Made by a program: the position numbers and the translations under genes
The notes under the pieces: model-generated
Told to the model about the DNA's origin: nothing
Databases searched by the model: none
What the model saw: only the letters and a program-made list of their open reading frames with translations
Origin: Candidatus Woesearchaeota archaeon
Lineage (GTDB): Archaea > Nanobdellota > Nanobdellia > Woesearchaeales > ARS49
Length of the DNA stretch: 64,000 nt
Assembly (NCBI GenBank): GCA_003599055.1
Contig: QZIM01000012.1
Span: 1-64,000 of the forward strand
Direction: 5' to 3'
Shown: positions 47,564 through 56,712 of the stretch, in pieces
How positions within the stretch are numbered: position 1 is the first letter of the stretch
How the letters are laid out: each line of letters starts with the position of its first letter

Positions 47564-48568
47564 GAATTCGTGCCGTTGGAGTGCGCGCAGGTAATCATAG
47601 AGGCCGGTGAAGATTATTCTGCTGATGACATAAAGGGGAATTGCAAGGATAAGCCCAAGAGGGCCAAGGACTTCTCCTCCGATAAGGGTCACAATGACGG
47701 CGATGAGCGGGTGGACGTTCACGTATTTTGAGACGAGCCACGTTTGCAGGAGTGCGTTGTCAATGAGTTGTGCAATGAATATGACAAGGAGTGAGAGCCC
47801 AATGAGTTTTCCGCTGCCGAATGATATCGCAATGAGCGCCACGGGAACAATGCTCAAAAGCGGGCCGATGTACGGGATGATGTTCAATGTGCCGGCAAGG
47901 ACGCCTAAGAAGAGTCCCTGCGGAAGGCCGATGAGCCAAAATCCTGCTGCCTGGATAACTATCATAATGAGGGTTTCAAGGGATTTTGCGGAGACGTAGG
48001 TTTTGATGTGGTCAACAATTTGGTGAACGACTGTGGTCGTGACTTCAAACTGGTTGTTTGGGATTGCCTGGGAAAAAAGGAGCGATAGCTCTTTTCTCGT
48101 TGCAAGAAGGGTGACGGTGATGATGGGAATGGTAATGAGCGCAGTGAGAATGCTGCCGGATAAGGCGAGTATGCTCTGCACAATGGCAGTCATTTCTGCG
48201 CGGCTTCGTTCGCCCAGTCCTTTGATGAAGGGGTTTGCTTCTTCAAAGAGTGCAACGCGTTCTCGAACTCCTTCAAGGAATTGCGGGAACTGTTGGCCGA
48301 ATCCCTGGATTTGCTCAAGAAGGGGAAGGCTCACGTAAAGAAAGAATGCGACAAAAACTGCCGTGCCTCCGAGTCCTAAGACGACTTGCGCTTGTTTTTG
48401 GCTAAGCCCTTGTCTGCGAAGCCAGTCAAGCATTTGGTCAATGATGAGGAACAGGGTGAATCCTGCAGCAACGGTGAGCGTGATGAATGCAAGGGTGTAG
48501 AGAAGGTATCCGACTCCGATAAGGAGGGCGGTTCCGATGGCGAATTTTGTGGCAAAGGAGAGTTTCAT
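47519..48568 (-). CDS. AI-2E family transporter/permease
   Basis: Multi-TM, GTLNIIPYIGPLLSIVPVALIA…IDNALLQTWLVSKYVNVHPLIAVI…GPLGLILAIPLY. Confidence 0.88.
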   Translation of the reverse strand: MKLSFATKFAIGTALLIGVGYLLYTLAFITLTVAAGFTLFLIIDQMLDWLRRQGLSQKQAQVVLGLGGTAVFVAFFLYVSLPLLEQIQGFGQQFPQFLEGVRERVALFEEANPFIKGLGERSRAEMTAIVQSILALSGSILTALITIPIITVTLLATRKELSLLFSQAIPNNQFEVTTTVVHQIVDHIKTYVSAKSLETLIMIVIQAAGFWLIGLPQGLFLGVLAGTLNIIPYIGPLLSIVPVALIAISFGSGKLIGLSLLVIFIAQLIDNALLQTWLVSKYVNVHPLIAVIVTLIGGEVLGPLGLILAIPLYVISRIIFTGLYDYLRALQRHEFLLEQEESAKQHAAH

Positions 48569-49041
48569 TTGCGTTCGTTGCTTGCGCGCAGTCGTTCTGC
48601 AAGGATGCGTGAGAGGTTAAGGAGCAGTTTGTTGCCAAGGCGCGGGTGGTGCTTGAGGATGCGGTCAAGGTCGTGTTTGAAGAGGCAAAAGAGCGTGGAG
48701 TCTTCTGCGACGTAGGCGGTTGCGCTGCGGACTCCTTCAAAGACTATGGCGAGTTCGCCAAAGAACATTCCTTGGCCGAGAGCGGCAAGGGTGATGTGCC
48801 GTCTGGGGTCGTGCCTTTCGATGTTGATGGTTCCGCGAAGGATGACGTAGAGTGCGGAGCCGGGGTCGCCCTGGAAGAAGACGTGTTCACCCTGTTTGAA
48901 TGTCCTGATGTTGTTGCGTTGGGCAACAACGTCAAGCTCGCGCGAGGTGAGGTCTTTGAAGAGGAGTGTTTTTGAGAGTTCTTTCTTGAGCCGGTTGTGG
49001 TCCGGGCTTCCGAAGATGTACGCATAGAGTTCTTGCATCAT
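48565..49041 (-). CDS. cyclic-nucleotide-binding-domain protein
   Basis: FKQGEHVFFQGDPGSALYVILRGTINI…GQGMFFGELAIVFEGVRSATAYVAE. Confidence 0.88.
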   Translation of the reverse strand: MMQELYAYIFGSPDHNRLKKELSKTLLFKDLTSRELDVVAQRNNIRTFKQGEHVFFQGDPGSALYVILRGTINIERHDPRRHITLAALGQGMFFGELAIVFEGVRSATAYVAEDSTLFCLFKHDLDRILKHHPRLGNKLLLNLSRILAERLRASNERK

Positions 49042-49125
49042 TCCCCCAATACTACCACTGATAAATAGTAACTATGCTTATAAAGGTTTCGGTAGTTTTA
49101 TGAGAATGGCACACCTTAAGCCCCT

Positions 49126-49389
49126 ATGCTTACGCAGGAACAGGTAAACGCAGTATTTGCGCAGCTTCGAATAATTCATAAGGCGCATTGGAAGGCGCCG
49201 AAAGTCGAGGATGTTAAAAAAGAGATAGCGCAAAAAGGAGCATTCCTGTTTCTCATCGGAAAAGACCCGTATGTGGCACAGGTACGAATAACAGAAGACA
49301 CAATTTCTTATGAAGTGAATCCTGCATTACCTGAACGGATGAGAATGCAGGCAAATGATATGAAAAGAAGGTTTGAGCGCCTGTTTTGA
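49126..49389 (+). CDS. hypothetical protein
   Basis: 87-aa ORF. Confidence 0.45.
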   Translation: MLTQEQVNAVFAQLRIIHKAHWKAPKVEDVKKEIAQKGAFLFLIGKDPYVAQVRITEDTISYEVNPALPERMRMQANDMKRRFERLF

Positions 49390-49395
49390 GCAATC

Positions 49396-49947
49396 CTATT
49401 TGCGGTATTGTGCGCGCTCTTCGAGTATTGCCGCATAAAGGCCGCTTGGTGAATGGTATGTAAAATTGATGCTTTTGATTTTGATTGGCGTGCCGTCAAC
49501 AAGGCAGGCTTTCTCTTCCCTTTGGAGTTCACTGCCGTTCACAAGTGTGCCCTTGGGCGACATATTCTGCAAAATCCAGTTGCCTCCTTCCTGCAAAAGG
49601 ATTGCCGCAAGTTTGGAGACGTGCCCGTGGTCGAGAAAAATATCGTTGTTGGGTGAACGGCCGACAGTAATAAACGCAAATGCGTTGTTTGCTTCCGGGT
49701 TTTTCTGAACACGGTACACCGGCCGTTCAAAGGCCTCATAGGGACGGAATTCTCCGCTTTCATCCGAAATAGTGTCAAATTGGCGAATGGTGCGCCCAAC
49801 CGTTCCCAGCTTCTGTCCTTTTCCGTTGAGTTGCATAAGGACCGGCACCGTGAGCTTTTCGCGCGCAAGGAATGTATCAAGGCCGTCTCCTTCGTGAAAT
49901 CTGACCAGGTAGTCGCCGAATTTTTGCAATTGCATGAAATGAACCAC
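49396..49947 (-). CDS. FHA-domain protein
   Basis: AFITVGRSPNNDIFLDHGHVSKLAAILLQEGGNWILQNMSPKGTLVNGSEL (degenerate FHA). Confidence 0.65.
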   Translation of the reverse strand: MVHFMQLQKFGDYLVRFHEGDGLDTFLAREKLTVPVLMQLNGKGQKLGTVGRTIRQFDTISDESGEFRPYEAFERPVYRVQKNPEANNAFAFITVGRSPNNDIFLDHGHVSKLAAILLQEGGNWILQNMSPKGTLVNGSELQREEKACLVDGTPIKIKSINFTYHSPSGLYAAILEERAQYRK

Positions 49948-49979
49948 TGAACAGTAGTTTATAATTCTTGCGGCAAAAA

Positions 49980-50471
49980 TTAGCGCGTGGTGGTGAATCT
50001 ATCCCCCTCAATATGAAAGGGCCGGTTATCATCCGCAGTCATTTCGCTGTGCACGACTTTTCCTAAAAAAAGCATTGAGTCTCCTGTTTCTTTTGATTCG
50101 ATAACTTCGCATTCAAGCCATCCGATGGCGTGCTGCAGGGCAAAGCAGTCCACTAATTTTTCGCACGGGGCAGGGTGAAGCCCGATGGTTTCAATTTTGT
50201 CGCTGAATTCTCCGCTGACCGTCATTGCGTGCAATGCTTTTTCAGCCATTTTGTACGGGATGAAGTTGACGACAAATACCCTGCTCTCTTCAATGATTTT
50301 TGCGCCCATAAGGTTTTTGTTGACAAAGATTGCGTAAAGGGGCGGGTGGCTGCTTGCGGGAGAGTGCCACGTGAGCGGCAAGATTTCATCAAGTTCTGTT
50401 TCCCTGCCGAGAACAAGGTGTTTTCCCCTGCACGTGATAAGGGCAACCTGGCGCGGGTTATAGATTAGCAT
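49980..50471 (-). CDS. flavin reductase-like (FMN-binding) protein
   Basis: LPLTWHSPASSHPPLYAIFVNKN…FVVNFIP…AIGWLECEVIESKETGDSMLFLGKVVH. Confidence 0.8.
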   Translation of the reverse strand: MLIYNPRQVALITCRGKHLVLGRETELDEILPLTWHSPASSHPPLYAIFVNKNLMGAKIIEESRVFVVNFIPYKMAEKALHAMTVSGEFSDKIETIGLHPAPCEKLVDCFALQHAIGWLECEVIESKETGDSMLFLGKVVHSEMTADDNRPFHIEGDRFTTTR

Positions 50472-51112
50472 TGCAAAAACTCCCAAACGCGCGCGTCATC
50501 AAGCTGTTTGACGATGAGGTCTGCGAGGCGCAGCTTGTGTGCGGGAAAGCTGTTGGTGACGGCAATGCAGCGCATTTTTGCGCGCTTTGCCGCTTCGACG
50601 CCGGCAATGCTGTCTTCAATAACAACGCATTGGGCGGGCGTGCAGCCGAGCTGCGCGCACAGTTTGCGGTACACTTCCGGTGATGGCTTGTGGGTGCGGA
50701 CGTCTTCGCGCCCGAGTATCTTGTGAAATGCCCGGCGAAGTCCTGTTTTGCGCAGGACTGCTTCGTATTCTTGTTTGCTTGATGACGTGGCGAGCCCCAC
50801 ACGATATGTGCCGCGGCAGCGCGAGATGAGTTCTTTGACGCCGGGAAAGACCGGAATGGTTTTCTTGCGCATAATGTCGACAACGATTTTTCTTTTTTCT
50901 TTGCCCATACGCGCGATGGTGCAGCGCATTTTTTTCCTGTGGCATACGTCTTTGATAATGTGTTCATCAAGCCTGCCGAAGATTTCCGCAGTGTCTTTTT
51001 TTGTGAGCCTGATTCCGTATCGTTTGAAGAGTATGATAAACGCTTGGACGTGATAGGGTTCTGAATCGCACAGGACGCCATCCATGTCAAAAAGGACGGC
51101 ACGGCAGTTCAT
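50465..51112 (-). CDS. HAD phosphatase (beta-phosphoglucomutase-like)
   Basis: AVLFDMDGVLCDSEPYH, VGLATSSSKQE, KPSPEVY, VIEDSIAGVEAAKRA. Confidence 0.92.
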   Translation of the reverse strand: MNCRAVLFDMDGVLCDSEPYHVQAFIILFKRYGIRLTKKDTAEIFGRLDEHIIKDVCHRKKMRCTIARMGKEKRKIVVDIMRKKTIPVFPGVKELISRCRGTYRVGLATSSSKQEYEAVLRKTGLRRAFHKILGREDVRTHKPSPEVYRKLCAQLGCTPAQCVVIEDSIAGVEAAKRAKMRCIAVTNSFPAHKLRLADLIVKQLDDARVWEFLQC

Positions 51113-51885
51113 TTCTTGCGTTTCTCCTCAACTTGGCAGCCGATGATGCATACGGCAGTGAGAATGGCAAAGAGCGCGAGCGTGATGATGTAAATGTTGA
51201 GGCCGACAAATCGGAAGGGAAGGGGCAGAAGGTATGCGGTCGTGAGTGCTGCGCTGACCGTTTCAATAAGGAGGATGGGGACGATGGTGTGCGAGCAAAT
51301 GTTGAGCATTTGTTTCCATTTGAGCCGGTACCTGCTCAAATCAAAGATGATGTACCAGAGCGTGGCAAAAAGGAGTACCATAAGGAAATATTTGAGGAGG
51401 CTGCGCAGGTAGAGAAGGAGCGCAACGCCGGGCATCATTAATAAGATGAGCAGTGTGATGAATCGGGAGACCGGTGCTCGGTATTCGGATGGTTCCTTAA
51501 TGTGGTCGCGGTCAACTGTTTTGATACCGAAGAATCGGTATTTGATGGTGTCTTTGTCTATGACGAATGTTTCTTTGGTGAGGCTTACGTTGTTGTTGAG
51601 GTCAACGACGAGCCAGGGGTTTGTGCGGGGAATGGTGATGCGGTCTGTTTGCGTCACGTTGCCGGAGAGGGAAAACGTGCTGAATTTTCCAAGTTCGTCC
51701 TCGATATGCCCTTTGAGGAAGGCAAGTTTTGGAAGGAAGATGATTCCTGCAAGGAGGAACGCAACAAGGAGCATTTTGCAAAGGAACGAGAAACTCTTGT
51801 GGAACGGCTGTTCGGAGAGTTGCTTGTAGCGCGGCGGGTAGAATGTCCAGATGAGTTCTCGGACGAACGGGGGAAGCTGCACCAT
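51109..51885 (-). CDS. multi-TM membrane protein
   Basis: Several hydrophobic segments; overlaps HAD gene by 4 nt; start trimmed to ATG 51885. Confidence 0.6.
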   Translation of the reverse strand: MVQLPPFVRELIWTFYPPRYKQLSEQPFHKSFSFLCKMLLVAFLLAGIIFLPKLAFLKGHIEDELGKFSTFSLSGNVTQTDRITIPRTNPWLVVDLNNNVSLTKETFVIDKDTIKYRFFGIKTVDRDHIKEPSEYRAPVSRFITLLILLMMPGVALLLYLRSLLKYFLMVLLFATLWYIIFDLSRYRLKWKQMLNICSHTIVPILLIETVSAALTTAYLLPLPFRFVGLNIYIITLALFAILTAVCIIGCQVEEKRKK

Positions 51886-51961
51886 TTTTTTAATACTGCG
51901 GGGAGCAAAGCTATTTATACATTTCGGGCATATCTTTAAGGAGAGCCTGCGCTCATTGCAT

Positions 51962-52303
51962 ATGGGACAATACACTTGCTCAAACTGCGGAAAGGAATAT
52001 GCTGTTCCGCCCAAGGCGTGTTCGTGCGAGCGGTCTTCCGGGCCTGATTTTTCTGAAAATGTTGAGTTTGCGCTCGTGGGCGATGACGTGGTGTCAATTT
52101 CCGCAAAGGAGTATTCTGCGCTGAAGAAATTGTCAGGGCAAAATCCAAAAGAAGATGATTTTCGGCTGGTGCGGACGCGCTCACGGTGGGGTGTTGAGAC
52201 TGCGGATGTTGCGCACGATGATATTCGTTTGACAAAGGAAGAGTTTGAGCGCTGTAAGGCGTGGTTGCGGGACCGCCGCAAGATTCAGGGCGAACAGAAG
52301 TAA
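51962..52303 (+). CDS. zinc-ribbon protein
   Basis: YTCSNCGKEYAVPPKACSCER. Confidence 0.55.
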   Translation: MGQYTCSNCGKEYAVPPKACSCERSSGPDFSENVEFALVGDDVVSISAKEYSALKKLSGQNPKEDDFRLVRTRSRWGVETADVAHDDIRLTKEEFERCKAWLRDRRKIQGEQK

Positions 52304-52761
52304 ATGATGTCGTGCTGTTCTTCAATTCGTTTGCGCACCGTAAGGTGTTTTTGTATTGTTCGCTCAACATCAGGGAGTTTCTTGCTTTTCTTAAGGCAGG
52401 TAATCACGACGTCACGTTTTGCAACGCGTGCGATTTCCGCAATTCCTTTGTCGATGTCGTCAAAGTTTTGGACTGCCGTGAGTGAAATGACAACGTCAAA
52501 TGACTTGTCAGGGAACGGGAGTGATTCTGCTTTGCCGACCTGTGCGGGAACGGGTGATTGTTTGACAAGTTCTGCCGCTGGGTCTATTCCTTGTGCGTTG
52601 CAGGGAAAGAGGGCTGTTATTTTTCCCGTGCCGCAGCCGACGTCAAGAAGCGTGTCTGTTTTTTTCAGGGACAATTCCTTGAGGATGATTTCCGCCTTGC
52701 ATTTTTGTTCTTCGAAGTGAAGTTCATCGTATCCGGGCGCGATTTCATCGTAATAAGTCAT
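52285..52761 (-). CDS. class I SAM-dependent methyltransferase
   Basis: DTLLDVGCGTGKITALF; LPFPDKSFDVVISLTAVQNF. Confidence 0.85.
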   Translation of the reverse strand: MTYYDEIAPGYDELHFEEQKCKAEIILKELSLKKTDTLLDVGCGTGKITALFPCNAQGIDPAAELVKQSPVPAQVGKAESLPFPDKSFDVVISLTAVQNFDDIDKGIAEIARVAKRDVVITCLKKSKKLPDVERTIQKHLTVRKRIEEQHDIIYFCSP

Positions 52762-52762
52762 A

Positions 52763-53248
52763 ATGGCAGGTCGTACGATAAATTTTAAAAGCGTAGCGGA
52801 AGTGGGGCTTGCAATGGCCCTGAAATATCCTGAATCTATGGATGAGTGCGTCTATTTTACAAGCAGGGCAGTTGACGCAGGATATGTCAAGTGTTGGGTT
52901 TTCCGTGAAGATTGCCCAAAATGCAAAAAAGCAAAGATGGGAAAGCCGCGGGATGAGAAGACCGGCGCGGTGAAGATTCGCGCAAAGGAGTACATTTGTC
53001 CTGCGTGCAACTATACGGTGGAAAAGACGGAATACGAGGATACGTTAACGGCAAATATTGCCTACACGTGCCCGCACTGTAAGGCAAAGGGTGAGACGCA
53101 AATTCCGTTTAAGCGCAAGTCATTTGAAGGCGTCAAGGCATTGGTGTTCTTGTGCGACAAGTGCAAGGGAAAGATACCGATTACAAAGAAAATGAAGGCA
53201 GTTGGCAAGAAGGGCGAAGAAGCCGATATGGATGACGACGATATCTGA
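52763..53248 (+). CDS. multi-zinc-ribbon protein
   Basis: Four CxxC knuckles (CPKC, CPAC, CPHC, CDKC). Confidence 0.6.
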   Translation: MAGRTINFKSVAEVGLAMALKYPESMDECVYFTSRAVDAGYVKCWVFREDCPKCKKAKMGKPRDEKTGAVKIRAKEYICPACNYTVEKTEYEDTLTANIAYTCPHCKAKGETQIPFKRKSFEGVKALVFLCDKCKGKIPITKKMKAVGKKGEEADMDDDDI

Positions 53249-53379
53249 TGGTTCATACTGCTGATTCTCAGGCGAAATACAAGTGTAAGAAGTGCGGCTC
53301 AGGCCACGTTGACCTTGTTGATGACAAGACGGTTATGGTGTGTTTTGATTGCGGGTTTGAATGCCCGGTAAAACAGTAA
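53248..53379 (+). CDS. 43-aa zinc-ribbon protein
   Basis: MVHTADSQAKYKCKKCGSGHVDLVDDKTVMVCFDCGFECPVKQ; start overlaps stop of upstream gene. Confidence 0.6.
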   Translation: MVHTADSQAKYKCKKCGSGHVDLVDDKTVMVCFDCGFECPVKQ

Positions 53380-53413
53380 GATTTAAATCTGACAGAAAAG
53401 TCCACACTAAACA

Positions 53414-54019
53414 GTGATGAAAATGGCAGAGTATGCTGAGGTCCAAAAAATGTATGCACGGGCGCGCGCGCACGGGTATGAACCGCTGGTGAGAGCGCAT
53501 CCGCTCTACGGGACGCTCGATGTGGTTCTTGTCTGTGATGATTCAAAGAGTGCGGGCGAACTGGCAGAAGGTGTGCTTTCTGCAACTGCATTGAGGGCGC
53601 TGTTGGATGATGACGATGCGCGAAGAGGCAGGCTCTGCCAAAGGTTCAGTCTCAGCGGGTATCCGCTAACCCAAGGAGATGATGAGCTTGCGCGGCTGGG
53701 CAGGGGCTTGCTCAATGACGAGTCAGGAACTGTTCATCCCTGGCATCTTCTTGCCTGCCAAAGAGTGTATGCGGCATATCAAAATGTGAATCCTGAAATC
53801 TTTGCACCGATTCTTGCGGTTGCCCCTCCTGATTTTTTCAGAAGGGAAGTATACGAATTGCTCTGCCCGCCGATGGTCACGCCAAAGATGGTTCAGGGCC
53901 TTGGGTTTGTTGTGCTTAACCCAAAAAAGAGCGAAGAGCAAAAAATTGAATATCAGAAGGCGCGCAGGGCCGAAGATGTTCCTGAGTTGCGAGATTTCGC
54001 TGCAAAGGTTAATAAGTGA
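53414..54019 (+). CDS. hypothetical protein
   Basis: ~200-aa ORF, directly upstream of metG. Confidence 0.55.
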   Translation: MMKMAEYAEVQKMYARARAHGYEPLVRAHPLYGTLDVVLVCDDSKSAGELAEGVLSATALRALLDDDDARRGRLCQRFSLSGYPLTQGDDELARLGRGLLNDESGTVHPWHLLACQRVYAAYQNVNPEIFAPILAVAPPDFFRREVYELLCPPMVTPKMVQGLGFVVLNPKKSEEQKIEYQKARRAEDVPELRDFAAKVNK

Positions 54020-54039
54020 GTGTTGGGCAAGAGAACGCA

Positions 54040-56046
54040 ATGCCAAAAGAGAAGTTCTACATCACAACGGCAATTGATTATCCGAACGCAAGGCCGCATA
54101 TCGGGCACGCGTATGAGAAGATTGTTGCGGATATGATTGCAAGATGGCATAAGCAGGCAGGGCGTGATGTTTTTTTCTTGACGGGAACGGACGAGCACGG
54201 GCAGAAGATTGAGAAGACGGCAAAGGATGCGGGAAAGCCGCCCAAGCAGTTTGTTGATGAATTGTCTGAAGAGTTCAAAAGGATGTGTTCTTTGCTGGGC
54301 GTTGAATACTCCGGTTTTATCCGTACAACGGATAAGAAGCACGTGAAAACTGCTCTTGACTTGTTTCAGAAAGCAGAGCAAAAGGGCGTGATTTACAGGG
54401 GGGAATACCGCGGCCTGTATTGTGTTGGCTGCGAGGCATTCTATACGGACAAAGACCTGGTTGACGGGCAGTGTCCGACGCACAAGCGGCCGGTTGAAGA
54501 GGTGAAAGAAGAGAGTTATTTCTTTAAGTTGGGTGCATTCCAAGAGCGGCTCATAACTCATATTGAGCAGCACCCTCATTTCATCCTGCCTGAGGCGAAG
54601 CGGCACGAGATTTTGAATCGGCTCAAAGAGCCGCTTCGGGATTTGAGTGTGAGCCGAACGTCGTTTAAGTGGGGAATTCCTCTGCCGAATGATAAGAAGC
54701 ACGTGATGTACGTTTGGTTTGATGCCTTGACAAATTATTTAAGCGGAGTCTCGTACCCTTCGGCAAAATTCAGGAAATACTGGCCTGCGGATTGCCATCT
54801 TATCGGCAAGGATATTGCGTGGTTTCATTGCGTGATTTGGCCGGCGATTCTGATGGCAGGGGATTTGCCGCTGCCAAGGACCGTGTACTGTCACGGCCAT
54901 CTGACGATTGCGGGGCAGAAAATGTCAAAATCGCTTGGGAACGTGGTTGACCCGATAAAAGTTGTTGAATCATACGGAAGCGACCCTCTTCGTTTTGTGC
55001 TTTTGCGGGACGTTCCTGCAGGTTCAGACGGTGACTTTTCTGAGTCTGCATTAATTGACCGGAATAATGCAGAGCTTGCGGATGCGCTGGGCAATTTAGT
55101 GCAGCGCTCGCTCACGCTGGTAAACAAGAATTTTCAGGGAAACATTCCTGTGTGCGGCAAGCTCACAGAGGTCGACAATGAACTTATCGCGCACATTCCT
55201 GATTGGAAAGCGCTCGACGATTTAATGCAGAACTATCGCTGGTCGCAGGTTGTTGACCAAATTTGGCAGTACATTAACCGGTGCAATAAGTATGTGAATG
55301 ATACGGAGCCGTGGAAGCAGGCAAATGATGCGGAGCGGTTGGGAACGATTCTTTACCTGTTAATCGAGAATTTGCGCATCATCACTATTTTTGTAGCGCC
55401 GATTATTCCCAAAAGTGCGGAAAAGATGGCGCAGCAAATCGGATTGCCGATGGGCAAATTAAGGGATGCGAAGTTTACGAAGAAGACAAAGGGAAGGGTG
55501 AATGCGCCGGAAGTGCTTTTTCCGAAGTTCGCGCAAAAAACTGCAGTCGCAAGCGAAAGCGTAATTATGCCGGGGCCTTTGGACGCATTCGGAAAGCTCA
55601 ACCTGAAAGTTGCGCGAATCATTGGCGTCGAACTGCACCCGAATGCGGACAAGCTCTACGTGTTACGGCTGGATTTGGGAAAGGAGCAAAGGCAAATTGT
55701 TGCAGGAATGCGCGAGCATTACAAAATTGACGAGTTGGAAGGGAAACTCATCGTGCTCGTGAGCAATCTGAAGCCTGCGCTTTTGCGCGGCGTGGAAAGC
55801 CAGGGGATGATGCTTGCTGGTGAAAAGGATGGAACCGTGCGTGTTCTCGAGCCGCGCAATGCAGAGCCGGGCGATTCGGTAACGATTGAGGGCATAGTGC
55901 CAAATCAGGGCCAAATTACTATTGAGGATTTTCAGAAGGTCGTGATGACCACGAAAAATCAGGTTGCCGTATGTGACGGGAAACCGTTGAAAACGCACGC
56001 AGGGCCTGTTGGGGTCGAGCTTGGTGATGGGGCAAAAATCAGGTAA
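54040..56046 (+). CDS. metG: methionyl-tRNA synthetase with C-terminal EMAP/tRNA-binding domain
   Basis: ITTAIDYPNARPHIGHAYEKI (HIGH), GQKMSKSLGNVVDP (KMSKS), LNLKVARIIGVELHPNADKLYVLRLDLG. Confidence 0.97.
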   Translation: MPKEKFYITTAIDYPNARPHIGHAYEKIVADMIARWHKQAGRDVFFLTGTDEHGQKIEKTAKDAGKPPKQFVDELSEEFKRMCSLLGVEYSGFIRTTDKKHVKTALDLFQKAEQKGVIYRGEYRGLYCVGCEAFYTDKDLVDGQCPTHKRPVEEVKEESYFFKLGAFQERLITHIEQHPHFILPEAKRHEILNRLKEPLRDLSVSRTSFKWGIPLPNDKKHVMYVWFDALTNYLSGVSYPSAKFRKYWPADCHLIGKDIAWFHCVIWPAILMAGDLPLPRTVYCHGHLTIAGQKMSKSLGNVVDPIKVVESYGSDPLRFVLLRDVPAGSDGDFSESALIDRNNAELADALGNLVQRSLTLVNKNFQGNIPVCGKLTEVDNELIAHIPDWKALDDLMQNYRWSQVVDQIWQYINRCNKYVNDTEPWKQANDAERLGTILYLLIENLRIITIFVAPIIPKSAEKMAQQIGLPMGKLRDAKFTKKTKGRVNAPEVLFPKFAQKTAVASESVIMPGPLDAFGKLNLKVARIIGVELHPNADKLYVLRLDLGKEQRQIVAGMREHYKIDELEGKLIVLVSNLKPALLRGVESQGMMLAGEKDGTVRVLEPRNAEPGDSVTIEGIVPNQGQITIEDFQKVVMTTKNQVAVCDGKPLKTHAGPVGVELGDGAKIR

Positions 56047-56620
56047 GCGTTTCGCGGCAAATGCCGTGATTTGCGTGTTGTTTTGTCTTTCGCTGTCTTT
56101 GCTGGTTTTGTTGACGGACCCGTTTTTTACGTTTTTTTTACTGGAAGATGGCGCGGTTCAGGTCACGAGGGAGTATCTTGGGTATGTGTTCTTGGCGGGC
56201 GCGCTTCCGGAAGTATTTGCACCGGATGAGGCAAGCCATATGCGGGACGTTGCGTGGCTGCTAAGGTCAGTGGTGCTTGTTTTTGTTTTGTGCAGTATGC
56301 TGCTCATAATGTGGGTTCAAAAGGGCGAGTGGGAACGGATAGGAAAGGCAGCAAGTGTTTTTTTCGCAGGGTGTGCAGGAATTGCCGTGCTGGTTCCGTT
56401 TGACATCGTATTTCGCTGGTTTCACGTGTTGTTTTTCCCGCAGGGGAATTGGATGTTTCCTGCAGGCAGCACGCTGATTCAGTTCTATCCGCAGGAGTTT
56501 TTTGCACGGTATGCTGCTGCCTGGCTTGCGCACGCGGTTTTGGTAAGTGTATTGATATGGCAGGCGGGAAAGGTGCTCGGTGAAGGGCGGTTGCAAAAAA
56601 TACGCAATCGTAACCACTGA
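56027..56620 (+). CDS. membrane protein
   Basis: Multiple TM segments; overlaps metG end. Confidence 0.6.
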   Translation: MGQKSGKRFAANAVICVLFCLSLSLLVLLTDPFFTFFLLEDGAVQVTREYLGYVFLAGALPEVFAPDEASHMRDVAWLLRSVVLVFVLCSMLLIMWVQKGEWERIGKAASVFFAGCAGIAVLVPFDIVFRWFHVLFFPQGNWMFPAGSTLIQFYPQEFFARYAAAWLAHAVLVSVLIWQAGKVLGEGRLQKIRNRNH

Positions 56621-56712
56621 TTTTTATCTATACTTCTTACTATGGAAATGCTTTAATATCGTTTCCCATCGGGGAATGGTAACAAACGATAACTCGCAAA
56701 GGGGGATTTACT

